Shown in pieces: positions 6,377 to 9,863 of a DNA stretch of 9,863 nucleotides (the first letter of the stretch is position 1; every line of letters starts with the position of its first letter). The notes below the pieces were generated by a model. That model had not been told where the DNA came from. It did not search any database and was given only the letters and a program-made list of their open reading frames with translations. A program made the translations under genes and the position numbers. The stretch lies in assembly GCA_004375785.1 (NCBI GenBank), contig SOKM01000237.1:1-9863 (forward strand), written 5' to 3'. Source of the DNA: Candidatus Cloacimonadota bacterium. Its GTDB lineage: Bacteria > Hydrothermota > E44-bin80.

Positions 6377-7455
6377 TCTTCCCCCCCAAGTGAATCTGAA
6401 TTAATCCAGAGGTCAACAGATACCCACCCGTAAAGACGAATCCAGTCCTCCGGTTTCAGGAAAACCTTCCCCAGTGGCGGAATGATAATATCAGCCTGCC
6501 AGAAGAGAGAATCCTCATCGGTCATTCTAACATAATCCTCAGTTAATGTGTCTTCGACTACTGTTACTGTGGGTTCCACACCTTCATATGTGAACCCCAT
6601 TGAATCCGCATCTGCCTGGGGAATCGTTATTGGTTTAGAGCTCCAGACGATGGATGAATCCTGTGTGCCAATACGGAAATTACCCATAAATTCTGCTGAT
6701 GTCCTGTTCCTGATTTCAAGATGAACAATAACCCGTTTGAGGTATTTCTTGTCTTTGTTAGTCCTGAGTTCCTCATCTACTTCAATACCTTTCAAAAAGG
6801 TAATAATGGTATCCCCTCGGGACAGAAAATCGATGGGCATCTTTGCATATCCCTCCGCTGAATCAATCTGAATAGTTCCTCCCGAGTCATGATAGAGTGT
6901 TATATGGTTCTTATAGGGTCCGAGTGGGAAGCTGTCAACTACAAATGTTGTGTCAAGATCAAGGTTATTAGTCTGCTGAATGTAGATTGGAAATCTAACA
7001 ATAATATCATCAAAATGATGAAATGTATCAGGTGGTGTAATGCTGCAAACCACTGTTCCATAAAAAGCAGAATCGCATCGTCCGCCAACATCATATAACT
7101 TTGTCAGCAACTTATGTGACAGACTCTTAAAACGGCTTTTCGTTGTGTCAATGTTACTACTCACCTTGTGTTTAATTGTCATACTGAAGATAGGGTTTTG
7201 TCGGGACGGACCCGTATAACGTGCAGTATCTGAATGATGAAACACCGTCCAGAGAGTATCATTATAAAAAGAGTCAATCTCTATGGTCATCTTGGTGTTT
7301 ATGGTTGTATCATCAACAATATCCTGAGCAGTTACCATTGTATCACCAAGCGGTATATTTATTCTTATTTCCCACTCAGGAACTTTTGATGGAATCTTAA
7401 AACAGGAAAGCAGTGCAGCGATGACAACAAAAAATAAAAATTTAAATCTGCCCAC
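6373..7455 (-). CDS. Putative lipoprotein, first gene of envelope operon
   Basis: The 360-residue product starts with a short signal peptide (MGRFKFLFFVVIAALLSC) whose lipobox LLSC puts the lipidated Cys at residue 18. After it comes a PEWEIRINIPLGDT segment, a type of opening that I associate, from memory, with lipoproteins in FCB-like bacteria that precede a barrel gene. The rest is Thr/Asp-rich with frequent alternating hydrophobics, consistent with stacked beta-sandwich domains. There is no catalytic motif, and no family can be named. The start is GTG, preceded by AGGAGG with a 4-nt spacer, and no ATG competes. Its stop codon overlaps the start of the 805-aa gene by four bases, so the two proteins are probably made together and may form a complex. 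The last codons (S-L-G-G-E-E) contain a G7 run on the coding strand. Confidence 0.82.
   Translation of the reverse strand: MGRFKFLFFVVIAALLSCFKIPSKVPEWEIRINIPLGDTMVTAQDIVDDTTINTKMTIEIDSFYNDTLWTVFHHSDTARYTGPSRQNPIFSMTIKHKVSSNIDTTKSRFKSLSHKLLTKLYDVGGRCDSAFYGTVVCSITPPDTFHHFDDIIVRFPIYIQQTNNLDLDTTFVVDSFPLGPYKNHITLYHDSGGTIQIDSAEGYAKMPIDFLSRGDTIITFLKGIEVDEELRTNKDKKYLKRVIVHLEIRNRTSAEFMGNFRIGTQDSSIVWSSKPITIPQADADSMGFTYEGVEPTVTVVEDTLTEDYVRMTDEDSLFWQADIIIPPLGKVFLKPEDWIRLYGWVSVDLWINSDSLGGEE
6381..6387 (-). other. G7 homopolymer at a gene junction
   Basis: On the coding strand seven consecutive G bases end four bases upstream of the 805-aa gene's ATG. They encode the Gly-Gly near the lipoprotein C-terminus and also form the only purine-rich ribosome-site candidate for the downstream gene. 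Gaining one G would put the lipoprotein frame in phase with that ATG, fusing the two ORFs. Confidence 0.6.
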
Positions 7456-7459
7456 AATT

Positions 7460-7465
7460 CCTCCT
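7460..7465 (-). promoter_or_regulatory. Ribosome binding site fixing the GTG start at 7455
   Basis: AGGAGG on the minus strand lies 4 nt before GTG, and no ATG occurs in the frame nearby. This supports the GTG start of the first envelope-operon gene. Confidence 0.8.
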
Positions 7466-7480
7466 TTCTAAAAATTGTCT

Positions 7481-7499
7481 AATGAACGCTTTACTGGTA
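7481..7499 (+). repeat. Possible lone degenerate copy of the 19-bp unit
   Basis: AATGAACGCTTTACTGGTA resembles the left-array unit AACAAACGCTTCGCTGTAA, sharing the central AACGCTT and a following CTG. The GNA hairpin core is lost. A single 19-bp partial match in AT-rich DNA may be chance. Confidence 0.25.
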
Positions 7500-7505
7500 T
7501 ATAGA

Positions 7506-7538
7506 TTAACATAAAAAAAAACTCAACAAATTTTTCAA
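7506..7538 (-). CDS. Possible 10-codon leader ORF (MKNLLSFFLC)
   Basis: A TTG codon at 7538-7536 is preceded by AAAGGAGGT with AGGAGG at 7548-7543, a 4-nt spacer identical in length to that of the downstream lipoprotein gene. The reading frame gives MKNLLSFFLC and stops at TAA (7508-7506), 50 bases before the GTG of the operon's first gene. The leader lies downstream of the candidate promoter, so it would be transcribed. It contains a T9 run, a possible slippage point. The peptide looks like a truncated signal sequence, so it may be a regulatory leader or the relic of an older start. The strong ribosome site is the only real support. Confidence 0.35.
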   Translation of the reverse strand: MKNLLSFFLC

Positions 7539-7565
7539 ACCACCTCCTTTCTTTGCATTTATCAT

Positions 7566-7594
7566 TTTTTACCATACGGTTTAGTCTTTGTCAA
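7566..7594 (-). promoter_or_regulatory. Candidate sigma-70-type promoter for the envelope operon
   Basis: On the minus strand TTGACA (7594-7589) is followed after exactly 17 bases by TAAAAA (7571-7566). The -35 is a perfect consensus; the -10 matches four of six. Transcription would start near 7558, giving about a 100-nt leader before the GTG at 7455. It points only at the envelope operon and lies downstream of the merR gene end. Confidence 0.55.
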
Positions 7595-7650
7595 GAAAAA
7601 AACTTACTGTGTTTTACCCTACTTTCTATCCCCATCCACCTAATTTATTT

Positions 7651-7738
7651 TACCGTTCAGTAGGAACCACTACCGTTTATCGCAGATAAACCAATACCGT
7701 TGTGAAACAACTACTACCGTTCTGAAAGAACCTATACC
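7651..7738 (+). repeat. Tandem array of four GNA-triloop hairpins with covarying stems
   Basis: TACC recurs at 7651, 7671, 7695, 7715 and 7735. After each of the first four comes a small hairpin, then three bases, then the next TACC. The hairpins are GTTCA-GTA-GGAAC (7655-7667, one A/G mismatch), GTTTATC-GCA-GATAAAC (7675-7691), GTTGT-GAA-ACAAC (7699-7711) and GTTCT-GAA-AGAAC (7719-7731). Stem bases differ between units yet remain complementary, and every loop is GNA. The array lies between the merR gene end and the operon promoter. It may act as a transcript-end structure for gpsA-merR or as a protein-binding or single-stranded DNA site; which is unknown. Confidence 0.85.
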
Positions 7739-7766
7739 TGTCTCCTGTGCTCTTGCTCTGCCAAAA

Positions 7767-8114
7767 CTATCCGCCTTTCAGCATCTCGAGCATTTCTTCG
7801 AGCGCTGTTCTCATTTCTACAAAAATATTTTCTTTTCTTGTCTCTTCAAAGACAGCTTTCAGGTCCAATTCCCCATCCTTTCGCAATTCCTTCAGCCTTC
7901 TCTTTGCACCTTTAATAGTAAAATGCTCATCGTAGAGAAGTCTTTTGATAAGGATAACTTTTGAGATATCCTCTTTTGTATATCGCCTCCAACCAACCTT
8001 TGTTCTTTCCGGCTTCAAAAAAGAAAACTGTGTCTCCCAATACCTGAGTACATACGGTTCTATATCAAGAGCCTTAGATACCTCCTGTGGCGTGTAATAA
8101 ACTTTATCCTTCAA
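7767..8114 (-). CDS. MerR-family transcriptional regulator (short form)
   Basis: The 115-residue product carries an N-terminal MerR-type winged helix: YYTPQEVSKALDIEPYVLRYWETQF (residues 6-30 in this pattern) is the helix-turn-helix, and GWRRYTKEDISKVILIKRLL forms the wing and second DNA-contacting region. Residues 62-113 continue as a charged helix suitable for dimerisation. There is no metal-binding Cys or effector domain. The EPYVLRYWETxFxFLKP signature is typical of the small MerR proteins often found beside housekeeping or IHF genes in diverse Gram-negative bacteria. MerR proteins bind palindromic operators as dimers. The start is TTG, preceded by AGGAGG with a 5-nt spacer, and it lies 12 nt after the gpsA stop, so the two genes are co-transcribed. 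Its targets are unknown; the downstream envelope operon and its own operon are plausible. Confidence 0.88.
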   Translation of the reverse strand: MKDKVYYTPQEVSKALDIEPYVLRYWETQFSFLKPERTKVGWRRYTKEDISKVILIKRLLYDEHFTIKGAKRRLKELRKDGELDLKAVFEETRKENIFVEMRTALEEMLEMLKGG

Positions 8115-8119
8115 TCTTA

Positions 8120-8125
8120 CCTCCT
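8120..8125 (-). promoter_or_regulatory. Ribosome binding site fixing the TTG start at 8114
   Basis: AGGAGG on the minus strand (extended AAGGAGGT) lies 5 nt before TTG in the 12-nt gap after gpsA. There is no in-frame ATG before the conserved helix-turn-helix, so the TTG start is favoured. Confidence 0.8.
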
Positions 8126-8126
8126 T

Positions 8127-9128
8127 CTACCAATTCTCCCTCCTCAACTCCCTTGTCATAAGATCATAAACACCCTGCTCTGGTTTTTTATTCTTAAAAA
8201 GTACGTTGTAAACCTCAGAAGTTATAGGCATATCAATATTCTTTTTTTCTGACAGTTGCTTAACAGAGTGGGTTGTCTTTACACCTTCAGCTACCATTAC
8301 CATCCCTTTAAGTATATCATCGAGGTTCCTACCTTTTCCAAGTTCTTCCCCCACATACCTGTTTCTGCTATGCTTACTGAAAGCAGTCGTTATAAGATCT
8401 CCAATACCGGATAGACCTGAAAATGTTTCTTCCTTTGCTCCCATCGCAAGGCCAAACCTTTTGAGCTCCGCAAGCCCCCTGGTTAGAAGTGCTGCCTTTG
8501 TGTTCGCTCCCAACCCCATTCCATCACAGATACCCGAAGCAATCACAACAACATTCTTTACTGCTCCCCCTAACTCAACCCCAACAATATCATTGTTTGT
8601 ATAAACTCGAAAATATGATGTTGAGAAGATATTTTGAACCTTCTCACATACCCTGGTATCCTCATTTGCCGCCACAACAGCCGTTGGTATCTTTCTTACA
8701 ACCTCATTTGCTATACTTGGCCCCAAAAGAGCCACAACCTTGCCTTGAAACCTCTCAGGTAAATTCTCCTCAATTACTTCTGACATTCTTTTCAAAGTTC
8801 CTTCTTCAATTCCTTTCATACCACTCACAATCAAAGGTTCACCACCAACACAATCCTTCAGGCTCTCAGCAGTTGAGCGAAGGGTATGTGAAGGAACAAC
8901 AAAGACGAGCATCTCTTTTCCCGATACTGCCTCTGCAAGCGAAGAAGTAGTTCCAAGATTCGGAGGAAAAGGGAAACCTGGCAAAAACCTTTTGTTTTCC
9001 CTGTCTCTTTTGAGCTCCTCTTCCCTCTCCTTAAAAAATTCCCATAAGGTAACAGTGATTCCTTTCTCTGCAAGCAATAACCCCAGGGTAGTTCCCCAGT
9101 TACCTGCACCCAATATTGCAACACTCAT
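8127..9128 (-). CDS. gpsA: Glycerol-3-phosphate dehydrogenase [NAD(P)+]
   Basis: This cytoplasmic enzyme reduces dihydroxyacetone phosphate to sn-glycerol-3-phosphate, the backbone for phospholipids. The N-terminal Rossmann fold shows GAGNWGTTL (7-15). VSGMKGIEEGT (101-111) and LLGPSIANEV (134-143) are the usual central motifs. GGAVKNVVVIASG (187-199) supplies the catalytic Lys191, and SGIGDLITTAFSKHSRNR (240-257) carries the conserved Asp and the SRNR substrate-binding segment. At 333 aa it is full length and no key residue is missing. ATG at 9128 is preceded by GGAAAGTGGGG. The neighbour plsY uses its product, and a merR gene follows 12 nt downstream. It is separated from plsY by a 192-bp repeat-rich spacer, so it may have its own promoter there, though none is clear. 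Confidence 0.97.
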   Translation of the reverse strand: MSVAILGAGNWGTTLGLLLAEKGITVTLWEFFKEREEELKRDRENKRFLPGFPFPPNLGTTSSLAEAVSGKEMLVFVVPSHTLRSTAESLKDCVGGEPLIVSGMKGIEEGTLKRMSEVIEENLPERFQGKVVALLGPSIANEVVRKIPTAVVAANEDTRVCEKVQNIFSTSYFRVYTNNDIVGVELGGAVKNVVVIASGICDGMGLGANTKAALLTRGLAELKRFGLAMGAKEETFSGLSGIGDLITTAFSKHSRNRYVGEELGKGRNLDDILKGMVMVAEGVKTTHSVKQLSEKKNIDMPITSEVYNVLFKNKKPEQGVYDLMTRELRRENW

Positions 9129-9151
9129 TTTTCCCCACTTTCCTTAAATTC

Positions 9152-9214
9152 GTTTATCTGGTTTGTTTAGTTTATTTAGTCTGTTTAGTTCATTTGGTTT
9201 GTTTGGTTTGTTTA
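9152..9214 (+). repeat. 9-bp tandem repeat, seven units (GTTTGTTTA)
   Basis: Seven contiguous 9-mers read GTTTATCTG, GTTTGTTTA, GTTTATTTA, GTCTGTTTA, GTTCATTTG, GTTTGTTTG and GTTTGTTTA. All keep exact 9-base phase and all begin with GT. The block lies about 24 bp upstream of the gpsA start codon. A plus-strand reading frame through it yields a monotonous LVCLV peptide, an artefact of the repeat. Confidence 0.85.
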
Positions 9215-9216
9215 GT

Positions 9217-9291
9217 CACAGCGAAGCGTTTAATTGATAGTATAGCGTTTGTTTACAACGTAGTGTTTGTTTACAGCCGAAGGCATTTGTT
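9217..9291 (+). repeat. Four diverged 18-20 bp units related to the left-end array, each with a GNA mini-hairpin
   Basis: The units are 9217-9234, 9235-9253, 9254-9271 and 9272-9291, and three end in TTTGTT. They match the reverse complement of the left array's unit, TTACAGCGAAGCGTTTGTT. Each has a GNA loop at the equivalent place with a complementary stem: GC-GAA-GC (9221-9227), TA-GTA-TA (9238-9244), AC-GTA-GT (9258-9264) and GCC-GAA-GGC (9276-9284). Two-base stems are individually weak; the shared position within the unit is what makes them notable. Read along gpsA the family runs in the same direction relative to the gene as it does for the ABC-F gene. Confidence 0.8.
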
Positions 9292-9319
9292 CACATCCTA
9301 CATCGTACATCCTACATCC
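9292..9319 (+). repeat. 7-bp tandem repeat, four units (TACATCC)
   Basis: Four exact-phase heptamers read CACATCC, TACATCG, TACATCC and TACATCC. They directly abut the diverged hairpin units and end one base before the plsY stop codon region. Confidence 0.85.
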
Positions 9320-9320
9320 C

Positions 9321-9863
9321 TTAATTCTTTTTTTCCCTAATTATAAACCTATTCTCTTTTCCTTGAATAAGCCTTTTAATATTTGTTCTGTGCAGAACAA
9401 TGACGAGCAAACAAACCAGGATAGTCAAAATCTCAAGAAAAATATTGTATTCATCCCTTACGAGAAATCTACTGAAATAAAGAAAAAGAGGGAGTGCAAC
9501 TGCTGCAGTCACAGAACCCAATGAAACATACCTCGATATTAAAACAATTAACAGCCATACGAAAAATGAGAATAATGCTGAAAAAGGAGCAAGACCAATG
9601 AATACACCAAGTCCTGTTGCAACTCCCTTTCCGCCTTTGAATCTCAGAAATGGAGTGAACATATGCCCAAGAATCGCTGATATTCCTGCAACCATCCCGT
9701 AATAGTATCCACAATATCTACCGAGCAAAAGAACAGGCAAGAGTCCTTTTGAGACATCAAGTATAAGAACCGCAATCCCCTGCGGTTTGCCAACAACCCT
9801 GAAAACATTTGTAAAACCTATGTTCCCACTACCTTTCTTTCTTATATCTATACCTTTGAGTTT
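9321..9863 (-). CDS. plsY: Acyl-phosphate:glycerol-3-phosphate acyltransferase, N-terminus beyond window
   Basis: PlsY is an inner-membrane enzyme that transfers an acyl group from acyl-phosphate to glycerol-3-phosphate, giving lysophosphatidate, the first committed phospholipid step. The frame is open to the window edge, giving 180 residues; about 20-30 N-terminal residues including the first membrane segment are missing. Motif 1 is RKKGSGNIGFTNVFRVVG (Phe replaces the more usual Ala before TN). Motif 2 is GHMFTPFLRFKGGKGVATGLG, and motif 3 is the C-terminal HRTNIKRLIQGKENR. Several hydrophobic helices lie between them. A TTG near 9740 is internal, not the start. It ends 192 bp before gpsA, whose product is its substrate. 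Confidence 0.96.
   Translation of the reverse strand, partial: KLKGIDIRKKGSGNIGFTNVFRVVGKPQGIAVLILDVSKGLLPVLLLGRYCGYYYGMVAGISAILGHMFTPFLRFKGGKGVATGLGVFIGLAPFSALFSFFVWLLIVLISRYVSLGSVTAAVALPLFLYFSRFLVRDEYNIFLEILTILVCLLVIVLHRTNIKRLIQGKENRFIIREKKN

Noticed and set aside
7511..7560. Transcription attenuator ending in the T9 run
   Set aside because: No GC-rich stem precedes the T-run; only a 4-bp CAAA/TTTG pairing is possible.
2163..7580. 12-mer ACCGTATGGTAA shared by 2163-2174 and the minus strand of 7580-7569
   Set aside because: A few shared 12-mers are expected by chance in 10 kb on both strands, and the contexts differ (palindrome tip versus promoter spacer).
8489..8950. 153-codon plus-strand ORF antisense to gpsA
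   Set aside because: It is low-complexity Pro/Gln/Leu composition typical of a shadow frame, and gpsA on the other strand is unmistakable.
9116..9340. Plus-strand ORF with LVCLVYLVCLV peptide
   Set aside because: The hydrophobic repeat peptide is simply the 9-bp DNA repeat translated.
9321..9740. PlsY starting at the TTG at 9740
   Set aside because: The frame remains open to the window edge and encodes the conserved KGSGNIG motif upstream, so the gene is simply cut by the window.

Overview
The window comes from an AT-rich, double-membrane (Gram-negative type) bacterium. Three things support this: two lipoprotein-type signal peptides, an OmpA-type peptidoglycan-binding domain, and several beta-rich exported proteins. 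The style of the envelope proteins suggests a poorly cultured lineage near the FCB/WOR-3 kind of bacteria. That taxonomic guess rests on family memory alone and is weak.

Layout. Bases 1-233 are intergenic and repeat-rich, and lead into one plus-strand gene, an ABC-F ATPase (234-2174). Everything else is on the minus strand. Read from right to left it is: plsY (cut by the right window edge, ends at 9321), a 192-bp repeat-filled spacer, gpsA (9128-8127), a small MerR-type regulator (8114-7767), a 310-bp regulatory spacer, and then a tight four-gene envelope operon: lipoprotein (7455-6373), an 805-residue barrel/OmpA fusion (6376-3959), a Tyr-rich lipoprotein (3910-3161) and a putative outer-membrane protein (3152-2232). 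The operon converges on the ABC-F gene at an imperfect palindrome (2145-2190) that contains the ABC-F stop codon.

How the genes fit together. GpsA makes sn-glycerol-3-phosphate and PlsY acylates it, so the right side is a phospholipid-entry module with a MerR-family regulator attached. The four-gene operon appears to encode an outer-membrane assembly anchored both by lipid and by peptidoglycan. Its function is unknown. It has a good candidate promoter (TTGACA, 17-nt spacer, TAAAAA) at 7594-7566 and a possible 10-codon leader ORF.

The most unusual content is non-coding. Three tandem arrays (1-113, 7651-7738, 9217-9291) are built from 18-24 nt units. On one strand, each unit contains a small hairpin with a GNA triloop (GAA, GTA or GCA). 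The stem sequences differ between units but stay complementary. Next to two of these arrays are short-period tandem repeats (7-bp at 186-220 and 9292-9319, 9-bp at 9152-9214). No CRISPR, tRNA, rRNA, transposase or phage gene was recognised.
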